DNA of 64,000 bases from [Actinomadura] parvosata subsp. kistnae (GTDB taxonomy: Bacteria > Actinomycetota > Actinomycetes > Streptosporangiales > Streptosporangiaceae), in assembly GCF_900323885.1 (NCBI RefSeq), contig NZ_OOHJ01000027.1, forward strand, positions 124,001 through 188,000, given 5' to 3'. The position numbers and the translations under genes were made by a program. Positions 34,576 through 43,075 of this stretch are shown here, piece by piece (position 1 is the stretch's first letter; each line of letters starts with the position of its first letter). A model generated the notes under the pieces. The model did no database searches. It was not told the origin of the DNA and was given only the letters and a program-made list of their open reading frames with translations.

Positions 34576-35933
34576 CCACTCCGTTCAAGAACGGGTTCGC
34601 GCCGGTGAACGATGAGATCACCGCGTTCGACCTCGACGTCACCGGCCGCATCCCGGCCGAGCTCAACGGCCGCTACCTGCGCAACGGCCCCAACCCGCTC
34701 AGCCTCGACGACCCCAGCGCCGCGCACCTGTTCTTCGGCGAGGGCATGGTGCACGGGGTGCGGCTGCGCGACGGCCGCGCCGAGTGGTACCGCAACCGGT
34801 GGGTGCGCAGCGCCCACGTCGCCGAACGGCTCGGCGAGGAGCCCAGGCCGGGGCCCGTGCACGCGGGCATGGACTTCGCGGCCAACACCCACGTCATCGG
34901 GCTCGGCGGGCGCACGTTCGCCACCGTGGAGGCGGGGGCGCTGCCGTACGAGCTGGGGTACGAGCTCGACACCATCGGCGCGTGCGACTTCGACGGCGGG
35001 CTGTCCGGCGGGTTCGCCGCGCACACCCACCTCGACCCGGTCACCGGCGAGCTGCACGCGCTGGCCTACTTCTTCGGCTGGGACCACCACCAGCACCTCG
35101 TGCTCGACCCCAAGGGCGTCGTCCGGCGCGTCACCGACATCCCGGTGCCCGACCAGCCGATGGTGCACGACTTCGCGCTCACCGAACGGTTCGTGGTGAT
35201 CTACGACCTGCCCGTCACGTTCAGCATGCCCCACGCGGAGCGGGGGGACCGGCTGCCGTACGCGTGGAACGACGACCACCCCGCCCGCATCGGGCTCCTG
35301 TCGCGCGAGAGCGGCGAGCTGCGGTGGGTGGACGCGCCGTCGTGCTGGGTCTTCCACACGCTCAACGCCTACGACGACGGCGACCAGGTGGTCGTCGACG
35401 TGGTCAGCTACCCGAAGGGGTTCGTGGACGCGCGGCTCGACCTCGGCGGCGCGCCCACGCTCGACCGCTGGCGGATCGACCTGACGACCGGCCGCGTCGG
35501 GCGGGCCACGCTCGACGACCGCGCCCAGGAGTTCCCGCGCATGGACGAGCGCCGCACCGGCCGCCCCTACCGCTACGGCTACACCGCCGCCACCCGCGAG
35601 CTGTTCGACGTGGTGGGCGGCGTGCGGGGCAGCGAGCTGGAGGACCTGCCGGACGGCGCGTTCGACAACACGCTCATCAAGCACGACCTGCGGCACGGCA
35701 CCCAGGAGGCGCGGCAGCTCGGGCGCGGCGCCTACGTGGGCGAGCCCGTCTTCGTCGGGGCGGGGGAGGCCGAGGACGACGGGTACGTGCTGTCGTTCGT
35801 CAACAACCCCGCCAGAGGGGCCGCCGACCTGGTCATCCTGTCCGCGCAGGACTTCACGGGCGAGCCGGTCGCCACCGTGCACCTGCCCGCCCGGGTGCCG
35901 CTCGGCTTCCACGGAAGCTGGATCGCCGACTGA
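34572..35933 (+). CDS. Carotenoid oxygenase family protein
   Basis: A 453-residue seven-bladed non-heme iron enzyme. N-terminal ELNGRYLRNGPNPLSLDDPS is the family signature; the four His ligands correspond to AAHTHLDPVTG, MVHDFALTE, WVFHTLNAYDDG and the last one in LGFHGSWIAD. These dioxygenases cleave double bonds in carotenoids or stilbenes and lignin-type aromatic alkenes, so the substrate cannot be fixed. It starts at ATG 34572 within the tetR stop (ATGA). Nothing else carotenoid-related lies near, so TetR may sense its substrate. Confidence 0.92.
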   Translation: MTTPFKNGFAPVNDEITAFDLDVTGRIPAELNGRYLRNGPNPLSLDDPSAAHLFFGEGMVHGVRLRDGRAEWYRNRWVRSAHVAERLGEEPRPGPVHAGMDFAANTHVIGLGGRTFATVEAGALPYELGYELDTIGACDFDGGLSGGFAAHTHLDPVTGELHALAYFFGWDHHQHLVLDPKGVVRRVTDIPVPDQPMVHDFALTERFVVIYDLPVTFSMPHAERGDRLPYAWNDDHPARIGLLSRESGELRWVDAPSCWVFHTLNAYDDGDQVVVDVVSYPKGFVDARLDLGGAPTLDRWRIDLTTGRVGRATLDDRAQEFPRMDERRTGRPYRYGYTAATRELFDVVGGVRGSELEDLPDGAFDNTLIKHDLRHGTQEARQLGRGAYVGEPVFVGAGEAEDDGYVLSFVNNPARGAADLVILSAQDFTGEPVATVHLPARVPLGFHGSWIAD

Positions 35934-36105
35934 AAGCAAGCCCCGGATCGCCCGGCCGGGCGGGAGCCGGCGCGCCGTGCGAGGCGGGGGCTGGATCGCG
36001 GGCGGGGGCGGGCCGGATCGCGTGGCCGTATGGAAGCTGGATCGGCGGGTGAGCCGGAGGCGGTAGCCTCTTCAGGTTGGATCCACACGTGAAGAGGGAG
36101 AGACC

Positions 36106-36762
36106 GTGGCCGGTCTGGTCGTCGCCATGGACGGCCCTTCGGGGTCGGGTAAGTCGAGCGTGTCGCGCGGAGCCGCCCGCGCGCTTGGCCTGCGTTACCT
36201 CGACACCGGGGCGATGTACCGCGCGATGACCTGGTGGATGCTCCAGCAGGGCGTCGACCTGACCGATCCCGCCGCCGTCGCGGCCCGCTGCGGCGAGCCC
36301 GCGATCGTCTCCGGCACCGACCCCGACGGCCCGGCCATCCACGTCGACGGCGTCGACGTCGCGGGCCCGATCAGGGAGTCCGACGTCACGGGCGCGGTCT
36401 CGGCCGTCGCCGCCGTGCCGGAGGTGCGGGCGCGGCTCGTCGCGTTGCAGCGTGAGATCATCGGCGCCGGTGACATCGTGGTCGAGGGCCGCGACATCGG
36501 CTCCGTCGTCTGGCCCGACGCCGCCGTCAAGATCTACCTGACGGCCAGCCCGGAGGCCCGTGCCCGCCGGCGCAGCGCCGAGGTGGCCGGCTCCACGGTG
36601 GAGGCGCAGCAGGAGGCCATGGCCCGGCGTGACACCCTGGACTCAACACGTAAGACCGACCCGCTCTCGATGGCGGCTGGCGCCATCGAGCTCGACACCA
36701 CCGCGCTGACGCTCGACGAGGTCATCGCTGAGGTGCTGAGACTGGTCAAAGAGCGCACCTGA
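36106..36762 (+). CDS. cmk: Cytidylate kinase
   Basis: Phosphorylates CMP and dCMP. The 218-residue protein has P-loop VAMDGPSGSGKSSVSRGAAR, the CMP-binding DTGAMYRAMTWWMLQ, the insert domain around VAVPEV and VEGRDIGSVVWPDAAVKIYL, and the lid SPEARARRRSAEVAG. GTG start at 36106. It resumes the conserved block interrupted after tyrA and is 39 nt ahead of der. The 172 bases before it contain a CGCCCGGCCGGGCG palindrome and no gene. Confidence 0.96.
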   Translation: MAGLVVAMDGPSGSGKSSVSRGAARALGLRYLDTGAMYRAMTWWMLQQGVDLTDPAAVAARCGEPAIVSGTDPDGPAIHVDGVDVAGPIRESDVTGAVSAVAAVPEVRARLVALQREIIGAGDIVVEGRDIGSVVWPDAAVKIYLTASPEARARRRSAEVAGSTVEAQQEAMARRDTLDSTRKTDPLSMAAGAIELDTTALTLDEVIAEVLRLVKERT

Positions 36763-36801
36763 GCCGTTCAGGTGCGGTACTCACCTTAAGGATGAAAAAT
36801 C

Positions 36802-38196
36802 GTGTCAACGGGGGATTGGGTCGAGGCTGACCTCGACGAGCTGGAGATCGACGAGCACGAGCACCACAGCGCGCCGCTGCCGGTCGTGGCCATCGTCGGG
36901 CGGCCGAACGTCGGCAAGTCCACGCTGGTCAACCGCATCATCGGCCGCCGCGAGGCGGTCGTCGAAGACGTGCCGGGCGTCACCCGCGACCGCGTCACCT
37001 ACGACGCCAACTGGAACGGCCGCCGCTTCACCGTCGTCGACACCGGCGGCTGGGACCCTGACGCCACCGGCATGAACCTGCGCATCGCCGAGCAGGCGCA
37101 GGTCGCGGTCGAGCTGGCCGACGTGATCGTGTTCGTCGTGGACGCCACCGTGGGCGCGACCGACGCCGACGAGATCGTCGGCTCCGTGCTGCGCCAGTCG
37201 GGCAAGCCGGTCATCCTGGCCGCCAACAAGGTCGACAACCAGCAGCTCGAGCTGGAGGCCGCCGCGCTGTGGTCACTCGGGCTCGGCGAGCCGCACCCTG
37301 TCTCGGCCCTGCACGGGCGCTCCAGCGGAGACCTGCTCGACGTCGTGCTCGACGCGCTGCCCGAGACGCCCGCCGTCACGTTCGGCACCGAGCGCGGGCC
37401 CGCCCGCGTCGCGCTGCTCGGCAAGCCCAACGTCGGCAAGTCCTCCCTGCTCAACAAGCTGGCGGGAGAAGAGCGGGTGCTGGTCGACCCGATGGCGGGC
37501 ACCACCCGCGACCCCGTCGACGAGCTGATCGAGCTCGGCGGGCGCACCTGGCGCTTCGTCGACACCGCCGGCATCCGGCGGCGCGACCGCGAGCTGCAGG
37601 GCGCCGACTTCTACGCCGCCATGCGCACCAGGGCCGCGCTCGAACGTACCGAGGTGGCGATCGTGCTGATCGACGCCAGCGAGCCGCTCACCGAGCAGGA
37701 CCTGCGCATCATCGGCCTGGTCATCGAGTCCGGGCGGGCCATGGTCGTGGCCTTCAACAAGTGGGACCTCGTCGACGAGGACCGCCGCTACTACCTGGAG
37801 AAGGAGATCGACCGGCAGCTCGTCCGCACCCCGTGGGCGCTGCGCGTCAACATCTCCGCCAAGACCGGACGGCACGTCGACCGGCTCGTCCCGGCCCTGG
37901 AGAAGGCGCTCGACTCCTGGTCCACGCGGGTGCCGACGGCCCGGCTCAACGCGTTCCTCACCGAGCTCGTGCAGCAGACGCCGCCGCCCGTGCGGGGCGG
38001 CAAGCAGCCGAAGATCCTCTTCGCCACGCAGGCGTCCGTCGAGCCGCCCAAGTTCGTGCTGTTCACCTCCGGCTGGCTGGAGGACACCTACCGGCGCTTC
38101 ATCGAGCGGCGCATCCGCGAGGAGTTCGGCTTCGCCGGGTCGCCCATCGAGGTGACCATGAAGATCCGCGAGAAGCGCGGCAAGAAGGACAAGTAA
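36802..38196 (+). CDS. der: Ribosome-associated GTPase Der (EngA)
   Basis: Double GTPase for 50S assembly. The 464 residues hold an acidic lead (DLDELEIDEHEHH), GTPase 1 with VGRPNVGKSTLVNRIIG, DTGG and NKVD, GTPase 2 with LGKPNVGKSSLLNKLAG, DTAGI and NKWD, and a KH-like C-terminal domain from about residue 380 (RLNAFLTELVQQTPP). GTG start 36802 with AAGGATG upstream. The pairing cmk-der is standard. A long hairpin follows. Confidence 0.96.
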   Translation: MSTGDWVEADLDELEIDEHEHHSAPLPVVAIVGRPNVGKSTLVNRIIGRREAVVEDVPGVTRDRVTYDANWNGRRFTVVDTGGWDPDATGMNLRIAEQAQVAVELADVIVFVVDATVGATDADEIVGSVLRQSGKPVILAANKVDNQQLELEAAALWSLGLGEPHPVSALHGRSSGDLLDVVLDALPETPAVTFGTERGPARVALLGKPNVGKSSLLNKLAGEERVLVDPMAGTTRDPVDELIELGGRTWRFVDTAGIRRRDRELQGADFYAAMRTRAALERTEVAIVLIDASEPLTEQDLRIIGLVIESGRAMVVAFNKWDLVDEDRRYYLEKEIDRQLVRTPWALRVNISAKTGRHVDRLVPALEKALDSWSTRVPTARLNAFLTELVQQTPPPVRGGKQPKILFATQASVEPPKFVLFTSGWLEDTYRRFIERRIREEFGFAGSPIEVTMKIREKRGKKDK

Positions 38197-38203
38197 TCGT
38201 TTT

Positions 38204-38238
38204 GCCGCCGATCCCCGCGTGATCGTAGGATCGGCGGC
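38204..38238. terminator. Long hairpin after der
   Basis: GCCGCCGATCC at 38204-38214 and GGATCGGCGGC at 38228-38238 pair perfectly (11 bp) with a 13-nt loop, 7 nt after the der stop. No T run follows, so it may be a terminator or transcript stabiliser. The same DNA contains TTGCCG and TAGGAT 18 bp apart (38202-38207, 38226-38231), a possible promoter of the following T-box leader. Confidence 0.5.
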
Positions 38239-38245
38239 AACGCGT

Positions 38246-38489
38246 TGACGGAGACGAGTAGCCAGCGGCCCCGCACGGGCCGAGAGAGCCGCCGGTAGCT
38301 GCGAAGGCGGTGCCGTGCCCCGCTGGTGAAGACACTCCCGAGTGCGGGGAGGAAATGCCCCGCCGGCCTGACCCCCGTCATCGGGTCATCGAGGCCGTCC
38401 CCACGGGGCGGCGAAAGTGCGGTGGCACCGGGAGCTCCCTTCTCCCCCGCACTCCCAAGGGGTCATGCACTTCCTCATGAGGAGCTGTG
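38246..38489 (+). promoter_or_regulatory. T-box riboswitch, Asp specifier, controlling an aspartyl-tRNA synthetase
   Basis: Stem I: CCAGCGG (38262-38268) pairs with CCGCTGG (38320-38326), with an inner GCACGG/CCGTGC helix and an apical loop GGTAGCTGCGAA (38293-38304). The specifier loop has AGTA (38257-38260) on the 5' side and GAA (38328-38330) on the 3' side, immediately followed by the specifier codon GAC (38331-38333), that is aspartate. The T-box sequence TGGCACC (38423-38429) sits in a bulge between AGTGCGG (38416-38422) and CCGCACT (38447-38453); its UGGC fits the GCCA end of a tRNA with discriminator G, as in tRNA-Asp. No terminator T run follows, and the AGGAG ribosome site lies just after, in a TCCTCATGAGGA palindrome, so control is probably translational. 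Confidence 0.8.
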
Positions 38490-39811
38490 ATGATCTCTCG
38501 TGTCATGTCGGCGGAGCTCGCGAAGCACGCCGGCCAACGAGTGACGATCGCCGGCTGGGTCCATCGCCGCCGGCAACTCAAATCCGTGTCCTTCCTCGTC
38601 GTCAGGGACCGCACCGGGCTGGCGCAGGTCGTCGTGCCCGGAGACGCCGCGGGTGCCCTGACCGGCGAGGCCGCCGGTGTTGCTGCCGGGGTCGGCGCTG
38701 GTGACCTGCCGTCCGAGGAGAGCGTCGTGCGCGTCACCGGCACGGTGGCGGCCAGCGAGCAGGCGCCCGGCGGCCACGAGCTGGTCGCGCCCGAGATCCA
38801 CGTGCTCGCCCGGCCGGCCACCGCGCCGCCGTTCGACCTGTACCGGCCCGTGGTCGGGGCGGCGCTGCCGACCGTGCTCGACCACGCCCCCGTGGCGCTG
38901 CGGCACCCGCTGCTGCGCGCCGGGCTGGAGATCTCGGCCGCCAGTGCGGCCGGGTTCCGCGAGACGCTCGACCGGCTCGGCTTCACCGAAATCCACACGC
39001 CCAAGATCGTCGGCTCGGCCACCGAGTCGGGCGCGAACGTCTTCGGCCTCGACTACTTCGGCCGGCCCGCCTACCTCGCCCAGTCGCCCCAGTTCTACAA
39101 GCAGGCGATGGTCGGGGTGTTCGAGCGGGTCTACGAGGTGGGGCCCGTCTTCCGCGCCGAGCCGCACGACACCGTACGGCACCTGGCCCAGTACACGAGC
39201 CTCGACGCCGAGCTCGGCTTCGTCCGCGACCACCGCGACGTCATGGCCGTGCTGCGGGAGGCGGTGGCGGGCATGATCGAGTCGGTACGCCTGCGCGCCC
39301 CGCCGCGCTCGACCTGCTCGGCGTCGTGCCTCCCACGGTGCCCGCCGAGATCCCCGCCATCCACTTCACCGAGGCGCAGCGGCTCACCTCCTCCAACGAG
39401 CCCGACCTGTCGCCCGCGCAGGAACGGTGGCTGTCGGAGTGGGCCGAGCGGGAGCACGGCTCCGAGTTCCTGTTCGTCACCGGGTACCCGATGAGCAAGC
39501 GCCCCTTCTACACCCACCCCGACCCCGGGCGGCCTGGTTACACCAACGGCTTCGACCTGCTCTTCCGCGGGATGGAGCTGGTCACCGGCGGGCAGCGGCT
39601 GCACCGGTACGAGGACTACGTGCGGGCACTGGCCGAGCGGGGCGAGGGGACAGCGGCGTACGAAGGGTATCTCCAGGCCTTCCGGTACGGGATGCCGCCG
39701 CACGGCGGGTTCGCACTGGGGCTGGAGCGGTGGACGGCGCGGCTGACGGGCGCGGCGAACGTCCGGCAGACGACGGCGTTCCCCCGCGACCTGCACCGGC
39801 TCTCACCCTGA
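38490..39811 (+). pseudogene. aspS2: Archaeal-type aspartyl-tRNA synthetase (AspRS-like), one frameshift as assembled
   Basis: The N-terminal OB-fold (VTIAGWVHRRRQLKSVSFLV) and the catalytic class IIb core are clear: motif-1 region HPLLRAGLEISAASAAGFRE, LGFTEIHTPKIVGSATESGA, motif 2 in VGPVFRAEPHDTVRHLAQYT, then motif 3 GGFALGLERWTARLTGAANV. At about 440 residues it has the short archaeal/non-discriminating AspRS form, without the GAD domain of usual bacterial AspRS. The frame breaks between LREAVAGMIESV and IHFTEAQRLT; one more C in the CCCC at 39298-39301 restores it. AGGAG stands 5 nt before ATG 38490. The Asp-specific T-box supports aspartate over asparagine. It is probably a second, starvation-induced copy (inference). 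Confidence 0.82.
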
Positions 39812-39829
39812 CCACCGCATGACACCACC

Positions 39830-39866
39830 GCGTGCCCGCCTCCGCTCATGGGCGGGGCGGGCACGC
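39830..39866. terminator. Hairpin between convergent aspS2 and MFS genes
   Basis: GCGTGCCCGCC (39830-39840) and GGCGGGCACGC (39856-39866) form a perfect 11-bp stem with a 15-nt loop, placed between two convergent stops. It fits a bidirectional terminator. Confidence 0.65.
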
Positions 39867-39867
39867 C

Positions 39868-41748
39868 TCAGCGGCGCGGCATGAGGGCGGCGACCGCCGC
39901 GCCCAGCACGCAGATGAGCGCCGTCACCAGGAACATCTCCGTGTACTCCGTGTGCAGGGCCGCCTGCACCTTCGCCGTGTAGTCGGCCAGTTGCCGCTGG
40001 TACGTCTCCGGATCCACGCCGAACGGGAGCGGCGTGTCCAGGTGCGCCGTCAGCGACTGGAACCGGTGGAACCCCCACGCCGACACGGCCGCGATGCCGA
40101 TCAGCATGCCCATCATCCTGGCCACCACGACCGCCGCCGACGCCACCCCGTGCTGCGCCGCCGTGCTCGCCCGCAGCACCGCCGACGACACCGGCGCGAT
40201 CACCAGCCCCAGGCCCAGACCGGCCAGCACCAGGTCACGGTCCAGCGTCAGGCCCGCCCCCGCCAGGTCGAGCGGCCAGCGGCTCATCAGCCAGTAACCT
40301 CCGGCCGCCAGCACCATGCCCGCCACCGCCACGGCCCGGTCGCCCAGCCTGCGCGCCAGCAGCCCGCCCAGCAGCGCCGCCACCGTCAGCGCCGCCAGGA
40401 ACCTGGCCAGCACCAGCGCCGCCGCCAGCGGCTCCTTGCCCAGCAGCGTCTGCGCCGTGAGCTGCACGAACACCATCGTGACCAGGAGCGCGGCGCCGGC
40501 CAGGAAACTCACGGCCAACGTGGCCAGGAGCGGGCCCTTGCGGGTGGTGGTGAGGTCGAGCAGGCGCACGGGGGAGCGGATCTCCCACCACACGAACGCC
40601 ACCCCCGCGACCACGCCGGCCGCGATCACCGGCGGGCCCCACGGCGGGAGGACGGTGGTGGCCGGGTCGGGGTTGTAGAGCCCCACGACCAGCAGCCCCA
40701 ACGCCAACGCCAGCAACACCCCACCGACCACATCCACCCGCCCGACCCGCACACCGCCGCCCGCGCGCTCGGCCCCCGCACCGCCGCCCGTGTGCTCGGC
40801 CTGCGCGCTCCCGGTCGCCTGCTCGGCCACCGCACCGCCGGTCGCGTGCTCGGCGTGTGCGCTCCCGGCTGACTGCTCGGTCTGCGCATGGTCGGCCGCG
40901 TGCTCGGCCACCGCACCGCCGGTGACCTGTTCGGCCTGCGCACCATGGGCTGCTCGCGCCGCCGCGTCGGGCGTGGCTTCGGGCGTTGTCGTGTGGGGCG
41001 CGAGGTCCGGCGCTGCACCCCGCGTCAAGGGTGCGGTGGTGTGGGCTGTGGCGCCGGCCGTGGTCGCGTGGGGCATGGTGCCCGGCGACGCCTGGGCGCC
41101 GAGTGGAGGTGGCGGGTTCGTGCCGGGCGTGGGTGGCGGGTTCGGGGCGGGTGGGTGTGGGGGGACGGTGAAGTGGATGGCGAGGGCGGCCAGGGCGGCG
41201 AGGGGGACGTTGATCCAGAAGATGGCGTGCCAGCCCCCAAGCTCCACGCCCGCCACCACGGTGCTGGGGACCAGTGCCAGCGCGCCGCCGTACAGGGGGC
41301 CGAGGGCGCTGCCCAGTTCCTGGGCGGCGCCCACCGCGCCCAGGGCGACGGGCCGCTCGCGTTCGTCCCACAGGTCGCCGATGAGTGCCATCGTGATCGG
41401 CAGCAGCGCGCCCCCGGCCACCCCCTGCACGGTACGCCCGGCCACCACCATGGTCTCCCCGGCGGCCAGCGCGGTCAGGACGGAGCCGAGGGCGAAGGCC
41501 GCCAGGCAGGCGTGGATGAGGGGGCGGCGGCCGTAGCGGTCGGAGAGACGGCCGAGCAGCGGCATCGCGGCGACGTACCCGAGCAGGAAGCCCGTGACGA
41601 TGGGGGTGGCCCGCTCCAGGTGGTTGAGCGGGATGCCGACGTCCTCGGCGATGTCGATCAGGACGGTGACCACAACGTACGCGTCGAGCGCCGCGAGCAG
41701 CACCACCGCGCCGCCCGCGCCGAGCACCACCCGCCGGGCCCGCCTCAT
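39868..41748 (-). CDS. MFS transporter, P55-like (Rv1410c type), with a repetitive cytosolic linker
   Basis: A 626-residue permease with the MFS signature between helices 2 and 3 (MPLLGRLSDRYGRRPLIHAC) and about 12-14 hydrophobic helices. Between the two halves (residues about 205-345) lies a non-membrane insert: first Pro-rich (PPHPPAPNPPPTPG), then His/Ala/Glu repeats such as AEHATGGAVAEQATGSAQAE. It follows an LprG-like lipoprotein gene by 34 nt on the same strand. In mycobacteria the lprG-P55 pair exports triacylglyceride-type lipids and affects drug tolerance; by position and length this is the counterpart (inference). Starts ATG 41748. Confidence 0.87.
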   Translation of the reverse strand: MRRARRVVLGAGGAVVLLAALDAYVVVTVLIDIAEDVGIPLNHLERATPIVTGFLLGYVAAMPLLGRLSDRYGRRPLIHACLAAFALGSVLTALAAGETMVVAGRTVQGVAGGALLPITMALIGDLWDERERPVALGAVGAAQELGSALGPLYGGALALVPSTVVAGVELGGWHAIFWINVPLAALAALAIHFTVPPHPPAPNPPPTPGTNPPPPLGAQASPGTMPHATTAGATAHTTAPLTRGAAPDLAPHTTTPEATPDAAARAAHGAQAEQVTGGAVAEHAADHAQTEQSAGSAHAEHATGGAVAEQATGSAQAEHTGGGAGAERAGGGVRVGRVDVVGGVLLALALGLLVVGLYNPDPATTVLPPWGPPVIAAGVVAGVAFVWWEIRSPVRLLDLTTTRKGPLLATLAVSFLAGAALLVTMVFVQLTAQTLLGKEPLAAALVLARFLAALTVAALLGGLLARRLGDRAVAVAGMVLAAGGYWLMSRWPLDLAGAGLTLDRDLVLAGLGLGLVIAPVSSAVLRASTAAQHGVASAAVVVARMMGMLIGIAAVSAWGFHRFQSLTAHLDTPLPFGVDPETYQRQLADYTAKVQAALHTEYTEMFLVTALICVLGAAVAALMPRR

Positions 41749-41782
41749 CTCGCGGACCTCGCCGGAGGTCGTCTCATGGGGC

Positions 41783-42433
41783 TCACCCTGCGGCGGGCGG
41801 CGTGATCGTGACGGGCGCGTCGTAGTCGCTGAACGACACCGTGACGGTGCCGCCCTGCAACGGCAGGCTCGCCTTGGTGAGGCGGCTGGTGGCCTGGTCG
41901 AGCCAGACCTTGGCGTTGACGCCCTGGGTGACGCCGGGCACGATCGGCGCGATGACGTTGGCGGGGAGGGTGGCGGCGACCCGGTAGGAGCCGGACTCGG
42001 CGGCCTCGACCTTGGGGTCGGTGGCGGAGGCGAGCAGGTTGGCGATGCCCTTGGCGGGCGCCAGGATCGCGGACGGGTCGTAGTACTGGGCGAGCTGCTG
42101 CTTGCTCATCTTCTGGAAGCCGCCGGTGGGCCCCTTGAAGTGCACCGTCTCACCGACGAGGGTGAAGGAGACCTCCTGGAGGCTGCCCAGGATGTTCAGG
42201 GTGAGCGTGCCGTCGGCGTCGCCGCCTGCGGTGAGCCGGCCGTCGGCCTTGGTGATCGGCAGGTTGGGCTTGCCTTCCGTGGTGATCGAGAAGCCGGCCG
42301 ACTTGACGGCCTTCATGGCCTCGGCGGCCTTCTTCATCAGGTCGGGCCCGGCGGGCAGCTCGGCCCCGCCGCCACCCGACGAGCACGCCGCCGCTAACGC
42401 GAGCACGGCGACGACGAGGAGTCTTCTGAGCAT
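41783..42433 (-). CDS. LppX/LprAFG-family lipoprotein (LprG-like)
   Basis: A 216-residue lipoprotein. Signal and lipobox: MLRRLLVVAVLALAAACSSG with the acylated Cys at 17. The mature part has the LppX/LprG fold: LMKKAAEAMKAVKSAGFSIT, ADGRLTAGGDADGTLTLNI, FTLVGETVHFKGPTGGFQKM, then a C-terminal half ending TPPAAG. The family carries glycolipids or triacylglycerides across the cell envelope inside a hydrophobic pocket. It is the first gene of a two-gene unit with the P55-like transporter, the same pairing as in mycobacteria. Confidence 0.9.
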   Translation of the reverse strand: MLRRLLVVAVLALAAACSSGGGGAELPAGPDLMKKAAEAMKAVKSAGFSITTEGKPNLPITKADGRLTAGGDADGTLTLNILGSLQEVSFTLVGETVHFKGPTGGFQKMSKQQLAQYYDPSAILAPAKGIANLLASATDPKVEAAESGSYRVAATLPANVIAPIVPGVTQGVNAKVWLDQATSRLTKASLPLQGGTVTVSFSDYDAPVTITPPAAG

Positions 42434-42489
42434 GCCCGGATCGTATCGACCGTCGGCTCGGGTCGCGCACGGTCGCCGATATCGGTTGG

Positions 42490-42550
42490 GTGTCAGCGCA
42501 GGCCCCCGGGTCTCGGCGCAGGCCCCCGGATGTCAGCGCAGGCCCCCCGG
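42490..42550. repeat. Three tandem 20-bp repeats
   Basis: TGTCAGCGCAGGCCCCCGG-type units appear three times (at about 42490, 42510 and 42530) between the LprG promoter side and the marR stop, the last one with an extra C. No gene spans them. Confidence 0.6.
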
Positions 42551-42582
42551 GCTCAGCGCGGGCCGGACGTCGGCACAGCGCG

Positions 42583-43041
42583 TCAGCGGAGCTTCTTCAG
42601 GTGCTCCACCAGCGGCGCGTACGCCTCCTCGATGGCTTCGAGCTGGTCGTCGGTGAGCCGGTCGACGAAGTGCTCGCGGACGCCCGCCACGTGGTGCGGC
42701 GCGACCCGCTGGATCGTGTCCCAGCCCTCGTCGGTCAGCACCGCGTACGTGCCCCTCCGGTCGTCGCGGCAGTCTTCCCTGACGACCAGGCCCTTGGCCT
42801 CCATGCGGGAGATCTGGTGCGACAGCCGGCTGCGCGACTGGATGGTCGCGTCGGCCAGGTCGCTCATCCGCATGCGCCGGCCCTGGCTCTCGGAGAGGTT
42901 AACGAGGATCTCGTAGTCGTTCAACGAGAGTGAGTGCTCCTGCAGCTCGCGGTCGAGCCGGTGCATGAGGAGCTTGTGCAGCGCCAGGTGTGTACGCCAG
43001 GCACGCTGTTCGGCGGGTGAAAGCCAGCGAGGCGCGCTCAT
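42583..43041 (-). CDS. MarR-family regulator
   Basis: A 152-residue MarR protein. Recognition region: LADATIQSRSRLSHQISRME; wing: AKGLVVREDCRDDRRGTYAV; flanks of the dimer helices at both ends, such as LALHKLLMHRLDRELQEHSL and EHFVDRLTDDQLEAIEEAY. The start ATG 43041 is only 34 bp from the divergent CDF transporter gene, so the two share a promoter region and the regulator likely controls the transporter (inference). I see no strong palindrome in that gap. Confidence 0.92.
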   Translation of the reverse strand: MSAPRWLSPAEQRAWRTHLALHKLLMHRLDRELQEHSLSLNDYEILVNLSESQGRRMRMSDLADATIQSRSRLSHQISRMEAKGLVVREDCRDDRRGTYAVLTDEGWDTIQRVAPHHVAGVREHFVDRLTDDQLEAIEEAYAPLVEHLKKLR

Positions 43042-43075
43042 GATCCCCAATCTAGCGCACGTAGAGTTGAACACC

